Assembly: GCA_016933965.1 (NCBI GenBank)
Contig: JAFGTS010000015.1
Coordinates: 1-32,232, forward strand
Length of the DNA: 32,232 nt
Reading direction: 5' to 3'
Origin: Deltaproteobacteria bacterium
Lineage (GTDB): Bacteria > Desulfobacterota > Syntrophia > Syntrophales > UBA2210
The notes under the pieces were generated by a model. It was not told where the DNA came from. It did not search any database and was given only the letters and a program-made list of their open reading frames with translations. This document shows, one piece after another, positions 7,089 through 14,717 of this stretch. How positions within the stretch are numbered: position 1 is the stretch's first letter; each line of letters opens with the position of its first letter. The position numbers and the translations under genes are program-made.

Positions 7089-8147
7089 TCAGCTTTCCCT
7101 TTTCACGTAGACGGGATTTGAAAAGATCCAGGGCCGGTGTGCGCCGCGGGCCTTCAGGAACACCTCGACCCGGTAATTTCCATCCCCTGTGATCCTGTGT
7201 TCCAGTTCACGCCCGTCTTCCTGGCAACAGGGTTTCCCGTTCCTCATGACCCGTATTCTTCCCGGATACGGAACCGTTACGGACAGACGCGCCGACCGAT
7301 CAAGAAGAAAATCGTCACCCATGAGCGCTTCCCGTCCCCCGTCATCGACGCGGAACGTGAAGCCCCGGGCCTCCCGGAAGTATTCCAGCGCGAAGAACAC
7401 CCTCCCCCGCCTCAGGCATGCCAGAAGCGTTCGTATGTCATCGGCGTCCCGCCCCGAAAGGGGCGCGTCGGTCACGATATGGGTCCTGATGAAACGGAAG
7501 GCCTTTTCAAAGGGGAAAACTCTGAGGTCCAGGCCGAAAAAGCGGTAAATGGTACTGTGGTTGTCAAGTTCACCGATCCCAACGACCTTTCTGCGCCGGT
7601 TCAAATAATCCCAGCGGGACAGGGTGACCTTTCTCGGACCCCTCAGGACCCAGGCGGGAAAGAAATAGGCGGCAAGGGCCCGCGGGAAAGAGGTCAGTCC
7701 CGACTGCCAGTCGGTCATGAAATCCCATATCCCCATGCCCGTATATCCTTCCACGGACCAGTCCACCCAGGGGAAATGTTTCACGTGAAACATATCCGTT
7801 CCTTCATGGTCCGGGTGGGCGATGAATCCCATTCCGCCCGCTTGTGAAACTGCATCGATATATTCCTGAGGCGGCAGTTCCTCTTCCTCATCAACGACTA
7901 TCGGATCGTCGAGTCCGAATGCGATATAGTGGTTGAACCGTGGGGATATCTCCTGTCCAACGATCAGCAGCACCGATTTGTTCCATCCCTCGCGGCCCCG
8001 CGCGGCGAGGGTCGAGTGATCCGTCAGCATCAGGAAATCGAGACCTGTTTCCCGCGCCGCCTCCAGGATCTCACCGATGGGAACCGTGCCATCGAAAGAA
8101 TGATCTGAATGGAGGTGAACAACCCCGACGTAATCGCAGTTTTTCAC
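7089..8147 (-). CDS. PHP-domain metal-dependent phosphoesterase
   Basis: The 352-residue protein opens with the PHP motif VHLHSDHSFDG (residues ~10-20). LTDHST (~41-46), the motif IAHPDHEG (~109-116) and GELDNHSTIY (~196-205) follow; these are the His/Asp clusters that hold two or three metals in the PHP superfamily. The last ~90 residues form a beta-rich tail, as in exported or sugar-linked PHP proteins, but no signal peptide is present. The substrate is unknown (family members hydrolyse phosphoesters such as pAp or histidinol phosphate). Its start overlaps the stop of the endonuclease III-like gene by 4 bases, so the two are translationally coupled. The parS site at 7777-7792 is embedded in its reading frame and encodes the MFHVKH segment. 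Confidence 0.85.
   Translation of the reverse strand: MKNCDYVGVVHLHSDHSFDGTVPIGEILEAARETGLDFLMLTDHSTLAARGREGWNKSVLLIVGQEISPRFNHYIAFGLDDPIVVDEEEELPPQEYIDAVSQAGGMGFIAHPDHEGTDMFHVKHFPWVDWSVEGYTGMGIWDFMTDWQSGLTSFPRALAAYFFPAWVLRGPRKVTLSRWDYLNRRRKVVGIGELDNHSTIYRFFGLDLRVFPFEKAFRFIRTHIVTDAPLSGRDADDIRTLLACLRRGRVFFALEYFREARGFTFRVDDGGREALMGDDFLLDRSARLSVTVPYPGRIRVMRNGKPCCQEDGRELEHRITGDGNYRVEVFLKARGAHRPWIFSNPVYVKRES
7777..7792. promoter_or_regulatory. parS: parS centromere-like site (ParB binding)
   Basis: TGTTTCACGTGAAACA is a perfect 16-bp palindrome identical to the canonical chromosomal parS sequence recognised by Spo0J/ParB. It lies inside the PHP gene, 7.7 kb from parA and about 9.4 kb from dnaA. 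ParB would load here as a CTP-dependent clamp and spread, and ParA would move the origin region. It is the only perfect copy seen in the window. Confidence 0.95.
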
Positions 8148-8815
8148 AGCACCTCCTCACCGTTCAGTGGACAACCCAAGCAGCGAGCCCGTACGCGGCA
8201 GAAGAGCTTCGCGGTATGGACCAGCAGCGCGTGAAACTGATTATAGACCGAGACATCCGGCGGCAGGGCGTCCATGCAGAAACGCTGTATCGCTTCATAG
8301 GATTCGGATCCGTTTATCATTCCATGCCGCTCAAGGATCCTGCGGGTATAGGCATCAACGACAAAGACCGGCTTTCCTCCCGCGTACAGGAGAATGCTGT
8401 CCGCCGTTTCCGGTCCGATCCCGTGCACGGCAAGCAGTTTTGAGCGCAACAACGGAAGGTCTTCCGCGAACATGTTCTCGATGCTTCCGCCGTAGCCGTC
8501 GCGGAGAAATATCACGAATGCCTTAACCCTTTTCGTCTTAACGTTATAATAACCCGCCGGTCGTATGAGCTCTGCGAGGTCATCGGGGTCAGCCCGGTAT
8601 ATCGCCTCAACATCCAGCATCTTCCGGCCCTTCAGCCGGTGCATGGCGGCTTCTACGTTCTTCCAGTTGGTATTCTGGGTCAGGATCGCCCCCAGCGCCA
8701 CCTCAAAAGCCGTTTCAGCGGGCCACCAGTGAAGGTCGCCGAAATGCCCGTTCAGAATGTCATAGATCCTCAGCAGGCGCGCTTCGGCGGATGTTCTTCT
8801 CATGAGTCCTTTCAA
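8144..8815 (-). CDS. Endonuclease III-related DNA glycosylase (HhH-GPD, COG2231-like)
   Basis: This 223-residue protein has the HhH-GPD fold: ALGAILTQNTNWKNVE near the N-terminus, then the helix-hairpin-helix LAVHGIGPETADSILLYA, then the catalytic Asp in FVVDAYTRRI. Endonuclease III proper has Lys in the hairpin (G.GRKTA), which makes it a glycosylase/lyase. Here the position reads GPETA, so a monofunctional glycosylase is more likely. The C-terminal cluster shows C-x5-C-x2-C (CRVRARCLGC) and the chain ends eight residues later without the usual fourth Cys, so a standard 4Fe-4S loop is uncertain. It sits in an operon after the HtrA-like protease and is coupled to the PHP gene. The role is inferred as base excision repair; the lesion is unknown. 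Confidence 0.8.
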   Translation of the reverse strand: MKGLMRRTSAEARLLRIYDILNGHFGDLHWWPAETAFEVALGAILTQNTNWKNVEAAMHRLKGRKMLDVEAIYRADPDDLAELIRPAGYYNVKTKRVKAFVIFLRDGYGGSIENMFAEDLPLLRSKLLAVHGIGPETADSILLYAGGKPVFVVDAYTRRILERHGMINGSESYEAIQRFCMDALPPDVSVYNQFHALLVHTAKLFCRVRARCLGCPLNGEEVL

Positions 8816-8856
8816 TTCGCCGGTTATTCTCCCCGGGGGCGACGGTGAAGGTCCGT

Positions 8857-10338
8857 CTATTTTCGAATCACCACGAAGAACTTGGATTCCTCTCTCTGGA
8901 TCAGCAGCAACACGCTGTTTTTCTTGATCGCCCGTGCCATGACGGTCCGGTAACTATCAAGAGTGGTCACGCGGACCCGGTTCACCTGCAGAATGATGTC
9001 GCGCTCCTGGATGCCGGCGTTGCCGGCTGGCCCCCCCTCTTCAACGGCGGTCACGATGATTCCCTCCGTCACCGGGATGCCCAGATGTTCCGCGATATCC
9101 GGGGTTATCTCCTGCACCGTCATACCAAGATACTGTTCACCCATATCGGTCCCGGCAATGATATCACCTTCCGAACGTTCCGATACCACTACATTCAACG
9201 TCTTTTTCTTTCCGTTCCGCAGCACCGTAACCCCGACCTCCTTCCCCACGGGAATACCGGCGACGATCATCAGGAGGTCATGGGTGTCGGTGACTTTTCT
9301 GCCGTCGATCCCGACGATTATATCACCCGTTTTGATGCCCGCCTTGTCTGCAGGATCTCCGGTGAACACGTCCGAGACAAGGGCCCCGTCCTTCGATTCA
9401 AGATTCATGCTCTCGGCGATATCGTCCGTAATTTCCTGAACCGACACACCGAGCCAGCCCCTGACGACCTTTCCCTTGTCCTTCAACTGGGGCAGTATGG
9501 CTCGAGCCATATCGACGGGGATGGCAAACCCGATGCCCTGTCCCTGGGCGACGATCGCCGTATTGATACCGACGACCTCTCCCGCGAGATTGAACAGCGG
9601 GCCGCCGCTGTTCCCGGGATTGATCGAGGCATCCGTCTGAATGAAATCATCATAGGGACCGGCGCCGATGACGCGGCCTTTCGCGCTTACGATACCTGCC
9701 GTAACGGTCTGCGAAAGACCGAAGGGGTTCCCGATGGCGACGACCCAGTCACCGACCCGCAGATCGGCCGAACTGCCCAGTTTCGCAACGGGAAGGCCGT
9801 TCTTCGGTTCGATCTTCAGCAGGGCCAGGTCCGTGTTCTTGTCCCGGCCTTTCACTTCGGCCTTGTATTCAGCACCGTCGGAAAGCTTCACCAGGATCTC
9901 ATCAGCCTGCTCGACAACATGGTAGTTCGTAAATAAATAGCCGTCCTCGCTGATGATGAACCCGGAACCCAGGCTTTTCTGCTTGAACTGGCGCTGGGGC
10001 ATGTTCCTGAAAAAACGCTCAAAAAAGTCATCCCCGAAATACCGATCAAAGGGTGATTGAAAGGGTGATCCGAAGGGGCTGATCCCTCCCGTCACGACCG
10101 TTTTCGTTGTCCTGATATTGACGACGGCCGGCTTCAGTTGTTCCACAAGATCAGCAAAGGACGAAGGGGTATTTGAAAGGAACGGGACCGCCGCTTGAGC
10201 GGTCCGACCCACGGTCGGCGTGAACCGATCCGTCGGGGAATCCCCGTATCCCGCGAGAACCCCGCAGATCACGACTACAAGGAACAAAACAACCATTGAC
10301 GGGAGAGATCTTCCTCCCCACGGTACATATCCATTCAT
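8857..10338 (-). CDS. Do-family serine protease (DegP/HtrA-like), two PDZ domains
   Basis: The 493-residue periplasmic protease/chaperone has an N-terminal hydrophobic segment (about 14-32) for export or anchoring. The trypsin-like domain shows the triad His140 (TNYHVV), Asp170 (NTDLALLK) and Ser244 (GNSGGPL). PDZ1 spans ~293-388 and PDZ2 ~403-491, as in DegP, DegQ and MucD. The family degrades or refolds misfolded envelope proteins. I chose ATG 10338, which has GGGAGA 6 bases upstream; an in-frame ATG at 10374 would add 12 residues and overlap the preceding gene. It starts 49 bases after the FAH-family gene stop, with a small hairpin between (GTCCC/GGGAC), and is probably read from the promoter at 11230-11258. 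Confidence 0.93.
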   Translation of the reverse strand: MNGYVPWGGRSLPSMVVLFLVVVICGVLAGYGDSPTDRFTPTVGRTAQAAVPFLSNTPSSFADLVEQLKPAVVNIRTTKTVVTGGISPFGSPFQSPFDRYFGDDFFERFFRNMPQRQFKQKSLGSGFIISEDGYLFTNYHVVEQADEILVKLSDGAEYKAEVKGRDKNTDLALLKIEPKNGLPVAKLGSSADLRVGDWVVAIGNPFGLSQTVTAGIVSAKGRVIGAGPYDDFIQTDASINPGNSGGPLFNLAGEVVGINTAIVAQGQGIGFAIPVDMARAILPQLKDKGKVVRGWLGVSVQEITDDIAESMNLESKDGALVSDVFTGDPADKAGIKTGDIIVGIDGRKVTDTHDLLMIVAGIPVGKEVGVTVLRNGKKKTLNVVVSERSEGDIIAGTDMGEQYLGMTVQEITPDIAEHLGIPVTEGIIVTAVEEGGPAGNAGIQERDIILQVNRVRVTTLDSYRTVMARAIKKNSVLLLIQREESKFFVVIRK

Positions 10339-10386
10339 GCCTGGTCTCCCTTTTACGGAATAATTCGGTCCCACGGCGGGACGACG

Positions 10387-11193
10387 TTATGCTTCGGCAA
10401 CGACCGGATTTGTCAGTTCTCCGATGGTTTCGATCGCCACCGTTACCTCATCACCGTTACCGAGGAATACGGGTGGCTCCCTCGTAAATCCCACCCCCTC
10501 AGGCGTCCCCGTCAGGATGACCGTCCCCGGAAGCAGCGTCATTGACCTGCTCAGGTCGCTCACGATCGTGGGAATGGAGAAGAGCATGTCCGATGTCATC
10601 GAATCCTGCATGGCCCGGCCGTTCAGAAATGAACGTATCCGCAGTTTGTTCGGCTCCGGGACGTCTTCCCTGGTCACGATACAGGGACCGAGGGGACAGA
10701 AGGTATCAAAGCTTTTACCCCGGGCCCACTGTCCGTTCTGCTTGCAGAGCTGCCAGTCGCGGGCGCTCACGTCATTGGCGCAGGTGTATCCCAGGATATA
10801 CTCTTCCGCCGATTCCGGCGACACATTTTTTGCTCTTTTACCAATGATAACCGCTAGTTCTGCCTCATAATCGACTTCGTCGGGCCCCGCTTTCGGCAGG
10901 ACGATCGGCGATCCGTGGGCAATGACGCTGCTGGTCGCCTTGATGAACACTACGGGCATTTCCGGGTACCGTTCATGGGTCTCTTCCGCGTGTTTGCCGT
11001 AATTCCAGCCGAGACAGAGAATGTTGACCGGGTCCAGGGGCGGAAGGATTGCCTTCACCTGTTCGATCCGGTCCGTCTCGGTTACTCCCGTAAAGAGATC
11101 CCCCGAGACGACACGGGCCTCCCGCGCCGACCCTGAATCGGCGATACCGTAAACGGCGTCACCCGAGTCGGTCACAAATCGTATCAGTTTCAT
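10387..11193 (-). CDS. Fumarylacetoacetate hydrolase (FAH) family protein
   Basis: This 268-residue protein has a short N-terminal domain and the FAH catalytic domain. NILCLGWNYGKHAEE is the usual entry motif. VDYEAELAVIIGKRAKNV supplies the metal-binding Glu pair, and YTCANDVSARDWQ and ILTGTPEGVGF are late signatures. The family includes acylpyruvases, 2-hydroxyhepta-2,4-diene-1,7-dioate isomerases and oxaloacetate decarboxylases; the specific substrate cannot be assigned. I place the start at 11193, where an exceptionally complete Shine-Dalgarno (GAGGAGGTGATC) precedes the ATG by 9 bases. An in-frame ATG at 11220 lies almost at the predicted transcription start. It appears to head the operon with the protease, glycosylase and PHP genes. 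Confidence 0.9.
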   Translation of the reverse strand: MKLIRFVTDSGDAVYGIADSGSAREARVVSGDLFTGVTETDRIEQVKAILPPLDPVNILCLGWNYGKHAEETHERYPEMPVVFIKATSSVIAHGSPIVLPKAGPDEVDYEAELAVIIGKRAKNVSPESAEEYILGYTCANDVSARDWQLCKQNGQWARGKSFDTFCPLGPCIVTREDVPEPNKLRIRSFLNGRAMQDSMTSDMLFSIPTIVSDLSRSMTLLPGTVILTGTPEGVGFTREPPVFLGNGDEVTVAIETIGELTNPVVAEA

Positions 11194-11229
11194 CTTTCGA
11201 GAGATCACCTCCTCATGCATGTTGCAGCG

Positions 11230-11258
11230 ATTATAATCCTTGGGATGGTAATTTTCAA
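11230..11258 (-). promoter_or_regulatory. Strong sigma70-type promoter of the FAH-htrA-nth-PHP operon
   Basis: On the minus strand, TTGAAA (11258-11253) is followed by 17 bp and TATAAT (11235-11230): 5 of 6 and 6 of 6 matches. Transcription would begin near 11223, leaving a leader of about 30 bases before the ATG at 11193. Confidence 0.7.
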
Positions 11259-11313
11259 CCTGGCTGAGCGCACCCGCGCCGCGGGAAGATCATTCACGAA
11301 CCCGGAGGACGGC

Positions 11314-11343
11314 GACGGGAGCGGCCGTGACCGCCGTCCCGTC
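11314..11343. terminator. Hairpin at the end of hldD (terminator-like, no clear U-run)
   Basis: GACGGGA (11314-11320) pairs with TCCCGTC (11337-11343), and GCGG (11321-11324) with CCGC (11331-11334), leaving a 2-base bulge and a 6-base loop. It overlaps the hldD stop codon. In the hldD direction no U-run follows, so intrinsic termination is uncertain. It lies before the FAH promoter and probably separates the two units. Confidence 0.35.
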
Positions 11344-12319
11344 ACTTTTCAAGGGTCTTTTCCCCCGCCGCGAGATAGGTGCCGACATAATCGGAAGCGG
11401 CATCTTCGAGAGAACGGAAAACGACAGGGCACCCCGCGGCCCGCAGCTTTTCAAGAGGGGCCTCGGTAAAGTACTGGTATTGATCCCGGATCGATGCCGG
11501 CATGTCGATATATTCGATATGAACGGGTTTGTTCAGGGCACTGAAAACGGCTCCGGCAAGGTCGTTCCAGGTCCGGGCGCGGCCCGTACCGAGGTTGAAG
11601 ATCCCCGATATGGTCCGCTCCCGCAGGAACCACCAGATCACATCGACACAATCCTTCACATACACGAAATCCCGCAGTTGCTCACCGTCGTTGAAGTCAG
11701 GCCGGTGCGACCGAAAGAGTTTCATGCCGCCCGTCTCCCCTATCTGCGACGCCGCCTTGTGAACAACGCTTCTCATGTCCCCCTTGTGATATTCATTCGG
11801 ACCGAACACGTTGAAAAACTTGATCCCCACGAAGCGCTTGTCGAGACCGTTTCTCAAGACCCACAGGTCGAACAGCTGCTTCGAATACCCGTACATATTG
11901 ATCGGCTGCAGGACGGGTGTCACGTCGTTGTCGTCGGAAAAACCGCGGGTCCCGTCACCGTATGTGGCGGCGCTGCTGGCATAGAGGAAACGGACATCGT
12001 GCGAGGCGGCCCATTCGGCCACATGTCTGCTGTACCGGTAGTTGTTCTCCATGAGGTAATCGGCGTCCCGCTCGGTCGTTGATGAGCAGGCCCCCATGTG
12101 AATGATGGTCTCCACGGGAAAGGGTACGCGGTCCGCCAGGATCATATTGAGAAAATCCTTCTTGTGAAGGTATTCGGCATAGGTCCTGTTAACGAGATTT
12201 TTCCACTTGCTTGTCTCCCCCAACCGGTCGACGATCACGATATCTCCCCGTCCCTCGTTATTCAGTTTCCATACGATGGCGCTTCCGATAAATCCGGCTC
12301 CGCCGGTCACCACGATCAT
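11342..12319 (-). CDS. hldD: ADP-L-glycero-D-manno-heptose 6-epimerase
   Basis: This 325-residue short-chain dehydrogenase/reductase-type epimerase carries the N-terminal dinucleotide motif VTGGAGFIGSAI. The catalytic Tyr/Lys is in MYGYSKQLFD, with the Ser/Thr of the active site in LYASSAATYG. KFFNVFGPNEYHKGDMRSV is characteristic of HldD (RfaD). It converts ADP-D-glycero-D-manno-heptose to the L-glycero epimer for the inner core of lipopolysaccharide, which implies an LPS outer membrane. The length is close to the usual ~310 residues. AAGGAAG lies 9 bases before the ATG. The other heptose-pathway genes are not in the window. Confidence 0.93.
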   Translation of the reverse strand: MIVVTGGAGFIGSAIVWKLNNEGRGDIVIVDRLGETSKWKNLVNRTYAEYLHKKDFLNMILADRVPFPVETIIHMGACSSTTERDADYLMENNYRYSRHVAEWAASHDVRFLYASSAATYGDGTRGFSDDNDVTPVLQPINMYGYSKQLFDLWVLRNGLDKRFVGIKFFNVFGPNEYHKGDMRSVVHKAASQIGETGGMKLFRSHRPDFNDGEQLRDFVYVKDCVDVIWWFLRERTISGIFNLGTGRARTWNDLAGAVFSALNKPVHIEYIDMPASIRDQYQYFTEAPLEKLRAAGCPVVFRSLEDAASDYVGTYLAAGEKTLEK

Positions 12320-12423
12320 AAGCGTTCACTTCCTTGTATGATTTTCATTCTCTTTTCGGCAGTTGCCCAAATATCTTTTGGCCTGCCCGGCCCCTGCCGG
12401 CCTGCAATGCATGAATGCCGTTG

Positions 12424-13533
12424 TCATTTCTCTATGAGCTTTTGCGCTGCCCGCTCTATCATACCCTTGTCGGCGGGTTCGATCCTGGCGGCGATCCATT
12501 CCCTGAGCCGTTCGCCTTCATCCCGGCCCCGCGCGCAGGGAACAAAATCAAGCGTGATCCCCAGTGCCTCCGCCGCCCGGAAGGCCAGCAGTGACCATGA
12601 CGTGTCGAGTCCCCCGGTGATGATGAGCGATTCCGGCTCGCCGGCCCTGTGATCACCTGGTGTCGGCGGAACATCATGGAGCGGGCCGTCGATGAGAACG
12701 ATAGTCCGCCTGCCGGAACATTCCGGCGGCGCCTCCCCGCCGCCCCACGGTCCTCCCTGTGTGAACCCGGCAGGAAACGTGCATCCCGGCCCGTCGGTGG
12801 ACGTAATGATCAGATGGGCCCGGTTCATGATCTCAGCTACCCGCCCGGAACGTTCCGACGGGGAAAGGGATTCCCTGATAGCCAGGCCGACGGCTCCCCC
12901 GTCGTCATCCAGGCAGGAGGGGGGAACCAGTACCGGAAGGCCTGCCCGCGCGCCCGCGCCTATCATGGTACCGGGGTCGGCCCCGTAGCCGGCCATCTCC
13001 TCGAAAGGAATGCGGCAGTGCCGGGACTGCGAAAGAACGAATCCGGAGAGGAGCGCCGTCCGCTTTCCGCCCGGCCAGGTCCCGCCGCCGGCCGGCTCGA
13101 CCGTGATGGTCCCCGGAGCTCCCAGCATTGCGCGATAGCTGCTCACGTCGATATCCATTTCATCTCTGAACCGCTCGATCATGCGCGGTGACAGGAGGGC
13201 CACGTTCATAACACCATCGGCGGAACCGCCTTCCCTGTGCAGGCCGGCCGGTGGCTTCTCGATGCGCTTGACCTTTTCAAGAACGCCGGACATTTCGTGA
13301 TCGATGATGACCGCCGTTGTCAGGACAGCGTCAACGATCCCCTTGCGCATCAGATCGGCGACAAGGAGCGTGATGCCCCGGGACAGATGCACTTCACCGG
13401 TGATAACGGCAACGACCCGCTGCCGTCGTTTTTTTGCCTCGACAAGAGAGGCCACGGCGTCATCGAGCCGTACCCGTTCATCATCCGGCAGCGCCCGGTA
13501 GCGTTCGTCGAGGAGATTCCTGTCCGTCCCCAT
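12424..13533 (-). CDS. Uncharacterised protein with distant deoxyhypusine synthase-like features
   Basis: I do not recognise this 369-residue protein with confidence. Two blocks recall the deoxyhypusine synthase fold. The first is VVAVITGEVHLSRGITLLVA followed by MRKGIVDAVLTTAVIIDHEM, like the family's segment on a Gly-rich strand followed by VDV.VTT....HD. The second is GAGARAGLPVLVPPSCLDDD, like its A...IPVF.P...D block. The centre and tail (PGCTFPAGFTQGGPWGGG and SLIITGGLDTSWSLLAFRAAEAL) do not match anything I can name. The start at 13533 is preferred because GGGAAAAGG precedes it; an in-frame ATG at 13623 would add 30 residues of unlikely composition reaching into the repeat spacer. It lies 104 bases upstream of hldD on the same strand. 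Its function is unknown. Confidence 0.6.
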   Translation of the reverse strand: MGTDRNLLDERYRALPDDERVRLDDAVASLVEAKKRRQRVVAVITGEVHLSRGITLLVADLMRKGIVDAVLTTAVIIDHEMSGVLEKVKRIEKPPAGLHREGGSADGVMNVALLSPRMIERFRDEMDIDVSSYRAMLGAPGTITVEPAGGGTWPGGKRTALLSGFVLSQSRHCRIPFEEMAGYGADPGTMIGAGARAGLPVLVPPSCLDDDGGAVGLAIRESLSPSERSGRVAEIMNRAHLIITSTDGPGCTFPAGFTQGGPWGGGEAPPECSGRRTIVLIDGPLHDVPPTPGDHRAGEPESLIITGGLDTSWSLLAFRAAEALGITLDFVPCARGRDEGERLREWIAARIEPADKGMIERAAQKLIEK

Positions 13534-13642
13534 TAATGCCTTTTCCCTTTCGCCGAAACCGGCATTCCCTTTATGTATCCATCCCTTTTGAAGCGGCCAT
13601 TGAAACGCTTTTACGGTGTTCAAGGGGTTTTCGTTTTAAAAA

Positions 13643-13673
13643 TCCCCCTTTATCCCCCTTTAGCAAAGGGGGA
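13643..13673. repeat. CCCCCTTT palindromic intergenic element
   Basis: TCCCCCTTTA occurs twice in tandem (13643-13652, 13653-13662). The second copy forms a perfect 9-bp stem with AAAGGGGGA (13665-13673) around loop AGC. Similar C5T3/A3G5 palindromes are scattered in spacers of many bacterial genomes. In the minus (trmJ) direction the hairpin is followed after ~10 bases by TTTTT, so it could weakly terminate trmJ transcripts. Confidence 0.6.
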
Positions 13674-13711
13674 ATTGAAGGAACTCTTGATATCATAAGT
13701 TTCACGATCTA

Positions 13712-13767
13712 CCCTTTGCCCCTTTGCTCCTTTGTCGCTTTGTCGCTTTGTCTCTTCACCCCTTTAC
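13712..13767 (+). repeat. Tandem array with 8-bp period (7 units)
   Basis: The units are CCCTTTGC twice, TCCTTTGT, CGCTTTGT twice, CTCTTCAC and CCCTTTAC. The period is exact over 56 bases while the sequence is degenerate. It shares period and core with the array at 6597-6636. Confidence 0.7.
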
Positions 13768-13819
13768 CACTGTGGGCGCTGAGCCGCGGGCAAGTCTTGA
13801 GATCGCCCGAAGCACTTCC

Positions 13820-14605
13820 TTACGTACCGGATTTCTTAAGTTTCCCGGTATTGAAAGTCAAGTCTTTTGTTTTTCCTTTGCCGTACAGCTCTATCTGGCG
13901 GCACAGGCCCATGATGATCTTGACGTCCTTGGCCGTCAGCTCGGACCTGGAAAGGAACTGTCTGATGCTGACCATGGAATATTCCGGGTTCTGTGGATTG
14001 ATGAAGTTGATCCGCAGGAGCGTGTCGCGCAGAAGATCGTACATCTTTTCTCTTTCCGCCACCGTCGCGAGGCGGGGTGAGAAGGGGGCACGGACCTCCC
14101 CGACGGCACGGTATGCTTCGTAACAGATGAGCATCACCGCGTGTGAGAGGTTGATCGATCTCATCCGATCCTCCGTCGGTATCGAAACGATCAGGTCGCA
14201 CAGGGTCAACTCATCGTTGGTCAGCCCTCTGTCCTCGGGACCGAAAAGAAGAGCAACCTTGTTTTTCGGCGCCATCACGGCCAGGGACACACCCATTGAA
14301 CGAGGATCCGTCATGGCACGCTTCAAATTCGTGTTTCCCGCCCGTGACGTCGTTCCCACGATATACTGGAAGGGCGCGAGCGCCTCACGCAGATCCTCGG
14401 CATACCGGATCGAATCGATGATCGGAGCTGCGAAATGGGTCGCCATCTGCAGTATTTTCCCCCTGTCGTAATCGGAACGCCGGACCACCACCAGATGCTC
14501 GATACCCATATTCATGGCACATCGTGCCGCCGATCCGATGTTCCCTTCGTGTTTCGGGCGGTTCAGAACAACAGCGATGTTATCGATCGCTTTTCTTTCC
14601 TTCAT
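13820..14605 (-). CDS. trmJ: SPOUT RNA methyltransferase, TrmJ-like (TrmH family)
   Basis: This 261-residue SPOUT-class methyltransferase has motif 1 in KHEGNIGSAARCAMNMG (with the catalytic Arg/Asn region). It has the knotted SAM-binding motifs LLFGPEDRGLTNDEL and SIPTEDRMRSINLSHAVMLICYEAYR. The presence of the CD..V.IPT segment and the extra C-terminal helical region fit TrmJ, which 2'-O-methylates tRNA position 32; other TrmH-family targets (tRNA 18, 23S rRNA) cannot be excluded. It is the last minus-strand gene before the strand switch, divergent from rsmG across 112 bases that contain a CCCGTC/GACGGG hairpin (14675-14691). Confidence 0.82.
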   Translation of the reverse strand: MKERKAIDNIAVVLNRPKHEGNIGSAARCAMNMGIEHLVVVRRSDYDRGKILQMATHFAAPIIDSIRYAEDLREALAPFQYIVGTTSRAGNTNLKRAMTDPRSMGVSLAVMAPKNKVALLFGPEDRGLTNDELTLCDLIVSIPTEDRMRSINLSHAVMLICYEAYRAVGEVRAPFSPRLATVAEREKMYDLLRDTLLRINFINPQNPEYSMVSIRQFLSRSELTAKDVKIIMGLCRQIELYGKGKTKDLTFNTGKLKKSGT

Positions 14606-14717
14606 GACCCTTCGACGGCCTCCTTTACAATTGCGGTTTTTCTTCTCTTAGCCTAAAATCTCACTCCAATCAAACCCGTCCTGCAGACGGGAAATACGCT
14701 GGTGGTGACGGTACCTC

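Larger units (their letters stand above)
13534..13819. other. Repeat-rich spacer between the 369-residue gene and trmJ
   Basis: This 286-base spacer has no supported gene. From left to right it holds the leader of the minus-strand gene, a TTCAAGGGG word (13619-13627), the CCCCCTTT palindromic element (13643-13673) and the 8-bp-period array (13712-13767). Confidence 0.6.

Noticed and set aside
13434-14123. Plus-strand 229-codon frame across the repeat spacer
   Set aside because: It is mostly low-complexity repeat translation and the shadow of trmJ.
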